DNA from: Candidatus Methylomirabilis sp.
GTDB lineage: Bacteria > Patescibacteriota > DYJS01
Length of the DNA stretch: 43,750 nt
Assembly: GCA_020723005.1 (NCBI GenBank)
Contig: DYJS01000007.1
Location: 5,624 to 49,373, forward strand
Reading direction: 5' to 3'
A program made the translations under genes and the position numbers. Numbering within the stretch: position 1 is the first letter of the stretch; every line of letters starts with the position of its first letter. The notes beneath the pieces were generated by a model. That model did not search any database. It saw only the letters and a program-made list of their open reading frames with translations, and had not been told where the DNA came from. This document shows, piece by piece, positions 35,456 to 43,750 of the stretch.

Positions 35456-36985
35456 TTACACAAAATCATTTCCAACGATTATAATAAAATCAATTTCAGA
35501 TATTGAAATTTTTTCTAAAATTTTTCCGTCTAAATCATAAATTGTTTTTGGCAAAATAAATTCTGTTGGCATAACTTCCGCAGAGACTAGTGTTTTTGTT
35601 TCGGTTTTTAAGCGAGTTTCCAAAAATCCTTCAGTATATTTTTTTACTCCAATTTTTTTTGCAAGAAGGATTGTTTCGTTGTATTTTTCTTCACTTGTTG
35701 CAATTCCCAAAATATTGTATCCATTTTCAGATAAAATTTCTGACATAGTTCCAGCAAGACCAGAAATATTAGTTCCATTTAAAACTAAAATTTTTGCATT
35801 CTCTTTTTTGATAAAAGGTTCGTCAAAAATTGTTTTTACAAATTTTTGAATCTCTTTTCCAGATCGATCTTTTGGGTAAAGATGGTAACCATTTGTCCAA
35901 TCATCTACCAAAAAACTATCAGGGCTATTGCTTAAAACATGTGTTGCAATTGTTGAAGAATTGATTTTTAAACCAATTTCTGCAAGTTTTTTTATATGTT
36001 CAATGCTTTCAAAATCAGTTTTTATATTTTCTCCCAAAATATCTAGCATTTTTTCAATAAAACTAAGCGATAAAAAATTATCTATCTGTGAAACTTTTTC
36101 TTTTCCAGCCATAATAATTTCTTGCTGTCTCTTTGCTCTGTCAAAGTCCGATGTTGAATATCTGCTTCTTGCATATTTTAGTGCTAACTCTCCATCCATT
36201 TGATGACAAATTTGCTCTCCGTTTGCATCTGTTCCACCCAAAATTTTTAGATATTGATAGCCATGAGTTTTTTCGTTTGGATACATAGAATCGATTAAAG
36301 TTTGTTCTGGACAAACTTTTATACCACCAATTGCATCAATTCCATCAACAAATCCTTGAAAATTTATTTTTACAATATAATTTATGTTGATATCTAAAAA
36401 ATTTCCAACAGCATTTTTTAAAGTTTTATTTGCTCTTTCTTCAATCTCCTCTTCTTTCAGGCTTCTGTTGCATTCTCTCATAACAGGATAAATTTCGTTG
36501 ATTTTTCCTTCTCTTTTCCCTTGATAACCTTTTGTACAAAAACTTTGATCATAATTTATTGTTAAATCTCTTGGGATAGAAAGTGCAGTCGCTGTGAAAT
36601 TTACTGGATCTAACGAGCCGATCATAATTGTATCAGTCAAATATCCACCCTCATGATCTTCTCCTCCATATCCAAGCATTAAAATGTTTATTCTTCCACT
36701 TCCTTCTCCGTTTAGTGTAATTTTCTCTTTTCGCTCCTCCTCAGTTCCAGAAAAAAAATTTATTCCATCATTTTTTTGAACAACTTTTTTATATGTATCG
36801 TAAATTCTTCCACCAAAAAATCCAGCTGTCAAAACAAGCGCAGATGAGATTAAAATAAGAAAAAATTTTATTGCTGAACCAAATAAACTATTTTTTTGAA
36901 CAAATTTTTGTTCATTATTTTTCTCACTTTCTTTAAGTAAATAATCTGGTTTTTCTAAATTTGACAAAATTTTTTTTAAATGCAT
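35456..36985 (-). CDS. LytR-CpsA-Psr (LCP) family wall-polymer ligase with LytR_C domain
   Basis: 509 aa. A cytoplasmic tail of about 35 residues, one membrane segment (IKFFLILISSALVLTAGFFGG), then the LCP catalytic domain: RINILMLGYGGEDHEGGYLTDTIMIGSLDP, SIPRDLTINY, VKINFQGFVDGIDAIGGI, and LKYARSRYSTSDFDRAKRQQEII with the conserved Arg and Asp residues. A C-terminal LytR_C domain follows (AKILVLNGTNISGLAGTMSEILSENGYNI). LCP enzymes attach polyprenyl-linked polymers to peptidoglycan or proteins outside the membrane. The O-antigen-ligase-like gene lies upstream on the same strand about 60 bases away, supporting a shared surface-polymer role. ATG start. Confidence 0.92.
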   Translation of the reverse strand: MHLKKILSNLEKPDYLLKESEKNNEQKFVQKNSLFGSAIKFFLILISSALVLTAGFFGGRIYDTYKKVVQKNDGINFFSGTEEERKEKITLNGEGSGRINILMLGYGGEDHEGGYLTDTIMIGSLDPVNFTATALSIPRDLTINYDQSFCTKGYQGKREGKINEIYPVMRECNRSLKEEEIEERANKTLKNAVGNFLDININYIVKINFQGFVDGIDAIGGIKVCPEQTLIDSMYPNEKTHGYQYLKILGGTDANGEQICHQMDGELALKYARSRYSTSDFDRAKRQQEIIMAGKEKVSQIDNFLSLSFIEKMLDILGENIKTDFESIEHIKKLAEIGLKINSSTIATHVLSNSPDSFLVDDWTNGYHLYPKDRSGKEIQKFVKTIFDEPFIKKENAKILVLNGTNISGLAGTMSEILSENGYNILGIATSEEKYNETILLAKKIGVKKYTEGFLETRLKTETKTLVSAEVMPTEFILPKTIYDLDGKILEKISISEIDFIIIVGNDFV

Positions 36986-37048
36986 ATGAAATCTATTTTT
37001 TTTGAGGAAAAAGCAAATTAAAAATTTTTATTTTTCTCCTAAAAATTT

Positions 37049-38602
37049 TTATTCTTCAAAATTTTTTATTATTGCTATCATCATCCCAAACCAAAACCAG
37101 ATCCAAAATGTCCAAAGTGTAGAAAATGTGTTCCATTGAAAAATCGTTCCAAAAAATCCAGAAAAAATTCCAAGAAGAAAATTTAACTCTAAATTTTTTT
37201 TAAAATCTCTATCTTCTTTTTTCCTATAAAAATTTTGAAAAAGGGTTTTAAAAGATTTTTGAAGCCAAAAAAAGATAAAGAAAAAAAAGAACAAAAAGCC
37301 AATTACTCCATTCTCTGTTAAAATTTCAAGATATTGATTATTAACTGTTTGAAATCCATTTATTTGAGAAATTCCTGTTATCTCTGCATATGAAATTCCA
37401 AAATTTCCAGTTCCAATTCCAGTTATTGGATTTTCAAAAAAAAGTTCTTTTGCAATATCCATAGATAAATTTCTTTCATCCACAGATGTTCCAGAAACAA
37501 AATTGAAAAGTTGATTAGAAAATTTTGTTGCACTTTCTCCAAAAATTATTTCAATAAAAATTATCAAAAAAATCAAAACGGAACTAGAAATTGAGAAGAT
37601 TTTTAAAATTTGCGAAAAACCATTTTTGAAAATAATTTTGAATTTGAAGAGAAAAACAGAGAAAACTGAAATTAGAAATGCAACGATTCCACCACGAGAA
37701 AGAGAGAGAAAAATTGAAAAAGTTCCAAGAAGAAAAGAGATGAAATTTATATTTTTTAAAAAATTTATTTTTCTCTTTTTTTCTTCTAAAAATATTTTAT
37801 CCAAAAGGTTTGCGAAAGAGATTGAGATTGGAAAAATTAAAAAATTTGCAAAAAAAAGCGGTTCAATGAGTGTTCCGTGTGGTCTTGGAAATCCAAAAAC
37901 AATTTTTGTATATCTTTCCTGAAGACCTGTAAATTGAGAAGGAACTCCGATCATATCTAAAAAAAATTGTAATATCGCAAATAGAGAGAGAAAAATAATT
38001 AAAAAATTTGAAAATTTTGTATATTCAGAAATTTTTTCTTTTTTAAAAAAATATGGAATAACAAAAACTAAAGTGAGTGTAAAAATTTCAAAAAATGCAA
38101 CAAGGAGAGATCTTAAGAGGTTTTCTGTTTTGTTAGAAAAAAGTGGTGTGAAAAGTATGAAAAGAAAAAATATGAAAAGTGAAAGATTTCCAGATAAACT
38201 TTTTCTGATCTTTTTAAAATTTTTTAAAAAAAGTGTTTCTAAAAAAATAAAGAGCAGGGAAGAGAGGAGAATGATTTGAGAAAATCTTAATGTAAAATTT
38301 AAAACAGAGATTGATCCAACTCGTTCAAATGGCAAAAAAAGAAAAAAGAGCGTGATAAAATTTTCTGGATTTCTTTTAATTTTTTCAAAACCAAAAATTA
38401 TTAAAAAAAATGGAATCCAAAGAAGAGAGAATAAAATTTTTAGATAAAAACTTTCTATTTTAATAAAGAAAAAACCAAGCACAGATGCAAGAAAAAGAAA
38501 AACACCAAAAAAATTTTTATATTTTTGCAATTTAAAATCTTTCACTAAAATTTCTAAAGTTTTTTTCAAAAATTTACAAAGAGAAAAAAATTTTTTAATC
38601 AA
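37049..38602 (-). CDS. O-antigen ligase / Wzy-like polymerase family membrane protein
   Basis: 517 aa, about 11-12 hydrophobic segments. The Wzy_C/WaaL signature is in the large loop: DERNLSMDIAKELFFENPITGIGTGNFG, then NNQYLEILTENGVIGFLFF. Another family region is FSIFLSLSRGGIVAFLISVFSVF. Such enzymes join or polymerise lipid-linked glycans on the outer face of the membrane. TTG start. Divergent from the nucleotidyltransferase gene that begins 18 bases away and probably operonic with the LCP gene. The glycan is unknown. Confidence 0.88.
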   Translation of the reverse strand: MIKKFFSLCKFLKKTLEILVKDFKLQKYKNFFGVFLFLASVLGFFFIKIESFYLKILFSLLWIPFFLIIFGFEKIKRNPENFITLFFLFLPFERVGSISVLNFTLRFSQIILLSSLLFIFLETLFLKNFKKIRKSLSGNLSLFIFFLFILFTPLFSNKTENLLRSLLVAFFEIFTLTLVFVIPYFFKKEKISEYTKFSNFLIIFLSLFAILQFFLDMIGVPSQFTGLQERYTKIVFGFPRPHGTLIEPLFFANFLIFPISISFANLLDKIFLEEKKRKINFLKNINFISFLLGTFSIFLSLSRGGIVAFLISVFSVFLFKFKIIFKNGFSQILKIFSISSSVLIFLIIFIEIIFGESATKFSNQLFNFVSGTSVDERNLSMDIAKELFFENPITGIGTGNFGISYAEITGISQINGFQTVNNQYLEILTENGVIGFLFFFFFIFFWLQKSFKTLFQNFYRKKEDRDFKKNLELNFLLGIFSGFFGTIFQWNTFSTLWTFWIWFWFGMMIAIIKNFEE

Positions 38603-38620
38603 AATATGTAGTATAAAAAT

Positions 38621-39046
38621 TTGAAAAAAGTTCTATGTTTTGGATCTTTTGAGATCATTCATCTTGGGCATATAAAAATGTTTGAGTTTGCAAAAAAGTT
38701 TGGAGATCACCTTTCTGTTGTTGTTTCTCGTGATGAAAATTTTGAAAAATTTAAGAAAAGAAAACCAGTTATATTAGAAAACCAAAGAGTTGAAGTTGTC
38801 AGAGCTTTAAAAAATGTTGATGATGCAATTCTTGGGAAAAAAGATGATATTTTTGAAATAATTTTTGAAATTTCTCCTGATGTAATTGTTTTGGGATATG
38901 ATCAATTTTTGAAAAATGAGGAGGAATTACGAAAAAAAATTTTTGAAAAAAATTTGAAAATAGATATTATAAGGGGAGAGAAATTTGAGTTTGGAATATC
39001 ATCAGTCAGAAAAATCATTCAAAAATTTAAAGAACAAAATTTTTGA
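38621..39046 (+). CDS. Cytidylyltransferase-fold nucleotidyltransferase (archaeal-type FAD synthase-like)
   Basis: 141 aa. The CTP-transferase motif is GSFEIIHLGHIKMFEFAKKFG (HxGH). VVVSRDENFEKFKKRKPVILENQRVEVVRALKNVDDAILGKKDDIFE and PDVIVLGYDQFLKNEEEL follow the pattern of archaeal FMN adenylyltransferases (RibL-like; LGYDQ) as well as glycerol-3-phosphate cytidylyltransferases. The GYDQ block and the ENQR motif favour the first. ISSVRKIIQKF is the terminal ISST-like motif. TTG start. It ends at the family's normal end with a TGA, and the next in-frame TAA is one codon later. Confidence 0.8.
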   Translation: MKKVLCFGSFEIIHLGHIKMFEFAKKFGDHLSVVVSRDENFEKFKKRKPVILENQRVEVVRALKNVDDAILGKKDDIFEIIFEISPDVIVLGYDQFLKNEEELRKKIFEKNLKIDIIRGEKFEFGISSVRKIIQKFKEQNF

Positions 39047-39098
39047 ATTTAAAATTATTTTTAGCAAAAAAGTTTTATTTTATTTAAAATTTTTTATT

Positions 39099-41273
39099 TT
39101 AAATTTTTTTAACTTTCAGAAATTCTTTTGCTAAAATTTTTATTTTTCCAGAAAAATTTATTGCAAATTTATTTCCAGAAATATCTGTAATTTGTCCTTT
39201 TCCAAATTGTGGATGCTCAATCCAATCATTTATTGAAAAATCTTTGTCAAAAGATATATTTTTAGAATTTTTCATTTCATTATTTTCGCCAATCAAGCTC
39301 ATACGATCTTGATCAGAATTTGAATTTTTTAAACCTCTAAATTTATCAAAATATCCACCACGAGTTTCTTCTAAGATATTTTCGCTCAAATTTTCTAAAG
39401 CACCAATCTCTGTTAAAAATCTTGAAGGTTGCAAGAAAGAAAATGAACTTCTGCGAACCCAAGTGATGAAAAGTTCTTCTTTTGCACGAGTGATTCCAAC
39501 AAAAAAAAGTCTTCTCTCTTCATCAACATTTCCTTCGTTTATACTTCTTTCGTGTGGCAAGATCCCTTCATTAACACCAACCAAAAAAACATATTTAAAT
39601 TCTAAGCCTTTGCTTGCATGAAGAGACATCAATTTTACAGAATTATTATCATTTTCGTCAGTATCATCAGTCGTTAAAAGTGAAATTTTTTCTAAAAAAA
39701 CCTGCAAACTATTTGATACTTCATTGAAATTTTCTGCAAATTTTACAAACTCTTCAATATTTTCTTTTCTACTTTCAAATTCAAGTTTTCCATCGGAAAT
39801 TTCTTCAACATAATCTTCAAAACCTGTAATTTTAACCAGTTCACGAATAAATTCTGAAAGCAATAAATCAGAAATTAAACTTTCAATTTTATCTAATTCA
39901 TTTTTAAATTTTTTGATTTTTTCGTTTTCTTTTGCAAATTTTTCAAGTCCTTTAGAATACACACCATCTCCTGCAAATGCTATCTCTTGCAAAGTTTTTG
40001 GTCCAATTCCTCGTGTTGGAGCTTTTACAATTCGTTCGAAAGAGAGGTTGTCAAGTTTATTTCCAAAAAATTTTAAATAAGAGATCAGATCTTTAATTTC
40101 CCGTCGATCGAAAAATCTCGTACCTTTTAAAACTTTGTATGGAACTGAAGAATTTAGAAAACCTTCTTCCAAACTCCTACTTTGTGCATTTGTTCTATAA
40201 AGCACTGCAAAATCGGAAAATTTTTTTCCATTTAACTCTCCATTTTGAATTGCATATTTTATCGTCTGTGCAATAAATTTGCTTTGTTCTTCTGGCGAAT
40301 CAAATTCCAAAAATTTTGGATCTTTTCCATTTTCATTATCACAAACTAGTTCACGATCTTCAAAACTTCCAACTTTCAAAACCGAATTTGCAACTTTTAA
40401 AATATTTTTTGTAGAGCGATAGTTTTGATTTAATTTATAAGTTATTAAATTTGGAAAATCTTGTTTTAAGCGAAATAAATTTTCTGGGTCTGCTCCTCGC
40501 CAAGAGTAGATTGATTGATCTGGATCCCCAACTGCAAAAAAATAATTTGGTTCAGATAAAAGTTTCGCAAAATTATATTGTAAAATATTTGTATCTTGCC
40601 ATTCATCCACCAAAAGATGATCAATTTTTTTTTGCCAATTTTCACGAATCTCCAAATTTTTCTTTAAAATAAAGGTTGGAATTGCAACGAGATCTGTAAA
40701 ATCCAATAAATTTGCACCCCAAGTTTTTTTTTGATACTCGAGTATAAATTGATAAATAGCATTTATCTCTTCACGATCCGCAAATTTTAATTTTTCATTT
40801 AAAAATTCTTCAATTTCAATTCCAGAAAATTTTAAATTTTCTTTACTTTTTTCAACATAGTTCAAAAATTTTCGAACAACTTTTATATCTGCTTGAATAT
40901 TCATTGATGCTAAAATTCTTTTTCCAATATTTTCTATATCGTCAGAATCTAAAATTGTAAAATTTGATTTTATTCCTTTTACATCAATTTGTGACAAAGT
41001 TTTTCGAAGAAAGTGCACTCCAAAAGAGTGAAAAGTTCCAGAAAAAATTTTTTCAGAATTTTTATTCACTTTTATACATCTCTCTGCAATTTCCTTTCCT
41101 GCTTTGTTTGTAAAACTCATTGCAATAATTTTTTCTGGATTTGCACCAAGTGAAATTATGTGTGAAATTCTATGTGCTAAAACCCTCGTTTTTCCACTTC
41201 CGGGTCCAGCAATCACTAAAATTTTTTTTTCCATACTTTCAACAGCTTGTTTTTGTTCAGAATTTAAACTCAA
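39099..41273 (-). CDS. pcrA: UvrD/PcrA-type DNA helicase
   Basis: 724 aa SF1 3'-5' helicase for repair and replication restart. Motif I VIAGPGSGKTRVLAHRI, motif II LLVDEWQDTN (DEWQD rather than DEYQD), motif III VGDPDQSIYSWRGAD, motif IV LNQNYRSTKNIL, motif V SLHASKGLEFKYVFLVGVNEGILPH, motif VI EERRLFFVGITRAKEELFI. The C-terminal SH3-like tail is present (DWIEHPQFGKGQITDISGNKFAINFSG), typical of PcrA. TTG start at 41273, immediately downstream of an 8-bp palindrome. Convergent with the nucleotidyltransferase gene; divergent from the L,D-transpeptidase. Confidence 0.95.
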   Translation of the reverse strand: MSLNSEQKQAVESMEKKILVIAGPGSGKTRVLAHRISHIISLGANPEKIIAMSFTNKAGKEIAERCIKVNKNSEKIFSGTFHSFGVHFLRKTLSQIDVKGIKSNFTILDSDDIENIGKRILASMNIQADIKVVRKFLNYVEKSKENLKFSGIEIEEFLNEKLKFADREEINAIYQFILEYQKKTWGANLLDFTDLVAIPTFILKKNLEIRENWQKKIDHLLVDEWQDTNILQYNFAKLLSEPNYFFAVGDPDQSIYSWRGADPENLFRLKQDFPNLITYKLNQNYRSTKNILKVANSVLKVGSFEDRELVCDNENGKDPKFLEFDSPEEQSKFIAQTIKYAIQNGELNGKKFSDFAVLYRTNAQSRSLEEGFLNSSVPYKVLKGTRFFDRREIKDLISYLKFFGNKLDNLSFERIVKAPTRGIGPKTLQEIAFAGDGVYSKGLEKFAKENEKIKKFKNELDKIESLISDLLLSEFIRELVKITGFEDYVEEISDGKLEFESRKENIEEFVKFAENFNEVSNSLQVFLEKISLLTTDDTDENDNNSVKLMSLHASKGLEFKYVFLVGVNEGILPHERSINEGNVDEERRLFFVGITRAKEELFITWVRRSSFSFLQPSRFLTEIGALENLSENILEETRGGYFDKFRGLKNSNSDQDRMSLIGENNEMKNSKNISFDKDFSINDWIEHPQFGKGQITDISGNKFAINFSGKIKILAKEFLKVKKI

Positions 41274-41280
41274 AAAATTT

Positions 41281-41304
41281 TTTTAGTTCAAAATCAAACT
41301 AAAA
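41281..41304. repeat. Palindrome TTTTAGTT-N8-AACTAAAA upstream of pcrA
   Basis: Perfect 8-base arms with an 8-base spacer, ending seven bases from the pcrA start codon (minus strand). Could be an operator or a 5' UTR hairpin. The next 180 bases to the L,D-transpeptidase gene show no other clear feature. Confidence 0.45.
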
Positions 41305-41485
41305 GAAAATTTAATAAATTGGAAATGAATTTTTTCATTACTTTGTTTTTTGGATGAAGTATTTTTTAGATTATTTAAAAATTTTTGTTAAATTTTTTAT
41401 TTTTAAACTTTAAAAAGTTAATTTTTTTAAAAAAGTATTGCCAAAATCTCTTTTTCAGTTAGCGAAAACTTGATATTTTTTCTTA

Positions 41486-42745
41486 TTGGAAAATTTTGAA
41501 AAAAAGGTTGAAAAAATTTTAACAATTTTTTTTGTAATTCTTTTTTCTCTCACTTTTCTCGCATATATCGTTCTTTTTGGAATTGCAAATTTAAAAATTG
41601 CTTCTGCAGAGAAAAAACTTATCTTTGAAGAAAAAAATGGTTTTGAAGATTTTGAAAATTTTTCAAAAGAGATTTCAGAAAAGAAAAAGTTCTTAAAATT
41701 TCCATCTTCTTTTCCAGAATTTTTCTCTGTGATAAAATTTTCTGATGAATTTCAAAAAGATCTCTCTCGAAAAGTTTTTGATTTAAAAAGTTCTAAAAAA
41801 ATGGAATTAAATTTAGCTATTTTAGATATGGAAACAAAACTTAATTATTATGATAGTTTTGAAATTGAAAACAAAGATCTCTATTTTTCTTCTTTGGATT
41901 ATGCAAAAAAAATTTTGACTTCCGAAAATCTAAGTATCAATGATATTTCTCGAGAAAAAAATGTTTTGCAAAGAAAAAATGAAGATTTGGAAAAAGAAGT
42001 AGAGGAGATTAAACATCTTTTGTTAGTAAAAAGTTTGGAAAATTCTTTGGTTGATGCAGAAAAACTTTTAAATTATTTTTCTTCTTTTAAAGGTTTTTCA
42101 AAAGAAGTTGAATCTATTAAAAATTATCAATCTGAAGTTAAAAATTTGCTTTCTGGCAAAGCAAATGAAATGAATTTTTTGGAATTAAAAACTTTTTTAG
42201 AAAATAGTGTATATTCTTTTATCGAAGCTCCAGCAAGTAAGAAACTTGAATTGGATAAAGAATATCAAGAAAAAAGAAAAAAATGGATTAAAGAAGAAAA
42301 GGAAAAAAGAGAGAAATATAAACTTGGAGAAGCACCAAAAAATCCAAAAGAGGGAACTGAAAAAGTTATTTATGTAAATCTTAAAACTCAAAGAATGTAT
42401 CTTTATGATCAAGATGAATTGATCCTTTCTACACCGATTACAAGCGGTAGAAGTGGATTTGATACGGTTAAAGGAGATTTCAAAATTTATGCAAAAATTA
42501 CTAATAAACATTTAATTTCACCTTTTACAAAAGATAAAGAAAGTCCATTGTATTACGATCTGCTTGTAAAATATTGGATGCCATTTTTTGAAGGTTATGG
42601 AATACATGATGCATATTGGAGATCAGTTTATGGTGGTCCAGATTATGCTTGGAGTGGAAGTCATGGTTGTATAAACACCCCACTTGATGCTGTAAAATTT
42701 ATTTGGGAGTGGGCAGAAATCGGAACAAGTGTCTATATTGATTAA
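41486..42745 (+). CDS. Membrane-anchored L,D-transpeptidase (YkuD domain)
   Basis: 419 aa. N-terminal anchor (ILTIFFVILFSLTFLAYIVLFGIA), then about 240 residues of charged, helical and coiled-coil-like sequence (EKKLIFEEKNGFEDFENFSKEISEKKK, REKNVLQRKNEDLEKEVEEIKHLL). The C-terminal YkuD domain spans about residues 295-419: VIYVNLKTQRMYLYDQDELILSTPITSGR, YGIHDAYWR and the catalytic SHGCINTP with Cys. It makes 3-3 peptidoglycan crosslinks or attaches proteins or polymers to the wall. TTG start. The long stalk may span the periplasm. This is the last intact gene before a decayed region. Confidence 0.92.
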   Translation: MENFEKKVEKILTIFFVILFSLTFLAYIVLFGIANLKIASAEKKLIFEEKNGFEDFENFSKEISEKKKFLKFPSSFPEFFSVIKFSDEFQKDLSRKVFDLKSSKKMELNLAILDMETKLNYYDSFEIENKDLYFSSLDYAKKILTSENLSINDISREKNVLQRKNEDLEKEVEEIKHLLLVKSLENSLVDAEKLLNYFSSFKGFSKEVESIKNYQSEVKNLLSGKANEMNFLELKTFLENSVYSFIEAPASKKLELDKEYQEKRKKWIKEEKEKREKYKLGEAPKNPKEGTEKVIYVNLKTQRMYLYDQDELILSTPITSGRSGFDTVKGDFKIYAKITNKHLISPFTKDKESPLYYDLLVKYWMPFFEGYGIHDAYWRSVYGGPDYAWSGSHGCINTPLDAVKFIWEWAEIGTSVYID

Positions 42746-42760
42746 AAACTAAAATTTAAA

Positions 42761-43524
42761 ATGAAATTTTTCAAAAATTTTCAAATTATGAAATTTTATA
42801 AGATAATTTTAAAAATTTTTATCTCCATATATTTTTCTGTTTTTATGCAATATTCTAGCTATTTTAAAGATTTTTTTCAAAATATTACAGATCAAAAAAA
42901 TTTCCTCTTTCTACAACCCAAAATTTATATTGTGCAATTGATGATTTTAAAAAATATAATTTAAGTTTATTTTTTGGTTTTAGTGGTTTTTTGTTGTAAA
43001 GCCAATTTTCTATGAATTTGGTTCTTGCACAGATTTTACAATTGAATCAGAAGCAAATTGGTTTTTTAATTTTCAAATATTTTTTACCATATCATACATC
43101 TCCATTTCTTTTGTTTAAAGTTTTTAATAATTTTTTATAAACGAATTTTTAGAAAAGATCATAATTCTGAATATTTAAAATTTAATAAAGAAAAATTTAT
43201 CAAAATCATAAAATTTTTTGGAACAATTTTTATTATATCGTTTTTTATTCATATTTTTTTCAAAATTTTAAATATACAGAGAATGGATTTCCAATTGAAA
43301 ATAAAAAATCCATACTTTGTAAAGATGGCGAAATAAAAATTTCTAAAATATATGAAAAAACTGATTTCCCTGTGCGAACAGAAATTGAATGTTTGCATAA
43401 AGAGAAGTGGTTTTCTGTTCAGTTTCTAAATTTTGAATTTTGGTTTATTATTATTTTTTCTCTTTTTTTAATTCAAAAAAATTTTAAAAAAACAGTTCTG
43501 AAAAACGAAAATAATTTTAAATAA
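42761..43524 (+). pseudogene. Decayed membrane protein gene, family unknown
   Basis: Starts 15 bases after the L,D-transpeptidase. Coding-like pieces occur in successive frames: MKFFKNFQIMKFYKIILKIFISIYFSVF, then NLYCAIDDFKKYNLSLFFGFSGFLL, then PIFYEFGSCTDFTIESEANWFFNFQIFFTISYISISFV, then RIFRKDHNSEYLKFNKEKFIKIIKFFGTIFIISFFIHIFF. The last piece, ENGFPIENKKSILCKDGEIKISKIYEKTDFPVRTEIECLHKEKWFSVQFLNFEFWFIIIFSLFLIQ, ends at TAA 43522-43524. Hydrophobic segments alternate with Cys-containing loops, suggesting a four-span membrane protein. Frame changes fall at A/T runs. Only the first 67 codons appear in the ORF track. I cannot name the family. Confidence 0.5.
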
Positions 43525-43528
43525 TTTT

Positions 43529-43750
43529 TTATCTCCACATTTTAAATTTTTTTGCTATCTCATTAATCAATTTTTTACTTTCAAAAACTAAATCTCTGAG
43601 TAATTATATCTAAATCTTTGTTTTTTGTTCATTTATCAATTTTTCGATTATCTGCAATTTTAATCATCTCTCTCATAAAAGGAATAATTTTACTGATTTC
43701 CCATTTGTCTCTCCTTTGAAAATAAATTACTAAGCATTTTATTTAATTAA
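43529..43750 (-). pseudogene. C-terminal fragment of a decayed or partial gene at the window edge
   Basis: The minus strand reads KWEISKIIPFMREMIKIADNRKIDK-TGA-TKNKDLDIIT, then after a frame change RDLVFESKKLINEIAKKFKMWR and TAA (43529-43531). Charged, helical, coding-like composition. Not recognised. The 5' part lies outside the window or is lost. Confidence 0.35.

Noticed and set aside
1-43750. Genome-wide use of genetic code 25 or 4 (TGA as Gly or Trp)
   Set aside because: All long core genes are free of internal TGA, and trxB and the FAD-synthase-like gene end with TGA at their natural family ends. TGA inside genes is confined to loci that also carry frameshifts, TAA or TAG.
1-43750. CRISPR array, prophage or IS element
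   Set aside because: No regularly spaced direct repeats, no transposase or integrase, and no phage structural genes. The A/T homopolymer runs are background composition.

Overview
This is a very AT-rich window (roughly a quarter G+C by eye) from a bacterium, packed mostly with single-copy housekeeping genes. Long core ORFs (lepA, mnmG, clpC, typA, ftsA, pcrA, trxB, cca) are open in the standard code, and a few genes end in TGA, so I read it with the standard code. The small proteins, frequent TTG starts, near absence of Shine-Dalgarno sequences, very short -10-to-start distances and the mix of gene families suggest a Patescibacteria/CPR-like genome. That placement is an inference from style, not from a marker tree. 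|| Layout. 0-2.3 kb: membrane glycosyltransferase, a tiny ORF, cytidylate kinase. 2.3-5.3 kb (minus): holB, a small membrane protein, lepA. 5.4-18.4 kb (mostly plus): mnmG, two small proteins, clpP-clpC, PAP2 phosphatase, a divergent RelA/SpoT homologue, an EgtD-like methyltransferase, a minus-strand methyltransferase, a small ORF and typA. 18.4-19.2 kb: gene-free, with strong RNA-like secondary structure. 19.2-23 kb (minus): a DUF6580-like membrane protein, a DUF4430-like lipoprotein with an inverted repeat between them, a broken secreted CAP plus beta-gamma-crystallin-like protein, and a CcdA-like protein. 23-26.8 kb: DUF2079 membrane protein, slipin, tRNA-Val(CAC), tRNA-Leu(CAA), Nudix hydrolase. 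26.8-28.2 kb: a broken Nudix-alpha/beta-hydrolase fusion. 28.2-31.5 kb: CBS protein, ftsA, bS21 and trxB. 31.6-34 kb: a restriction-modification scrapyard in which a type II methyltransferase plus broken nuclease sit between the two ends of a decayed type ISP/IIG enzyme. 34-42.7 kb: CCA-adding enzyme, LytR-CpsA-Psr protein, O-antigen-ligase-like protein, archaeal-type FAD synthase-like nucleotidyltransferase, PcrA helicase, L,D-transpeptidase. 42.7-43.75 kb: two more decayed genes. || How it works together. The intact genes serve translation (LepA, TypA, MnmG, bS21, Cca, tRNAs), proteolysis (ClpCP), replication and repair (HolB, PcrA), division and wall or surface polymer assembly (FtsA, LCP, L,D-transpeptidase, O-antigen-ligase-like, GT2, DUF2079), and thiol redox (TrxB, CcdA). 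Accessory loci are strikingly decayed: at least five genes carry in-frame stops and homopolymer frameshifts while the neighbouring core genes are clean. || Most worth following: (1) bS21 is the only gene here with a clear Shine-Dalgarno sequence, a pattern that recalls the bS21 autoregulation described in Bacteroidetes; (2) the restriction-modification cassette nested in another restriction-modification gene; (3) the CAP/calcium-crystallin secreted protein; (4) the structured RNA-like locus at 18.5-18.8 kb.
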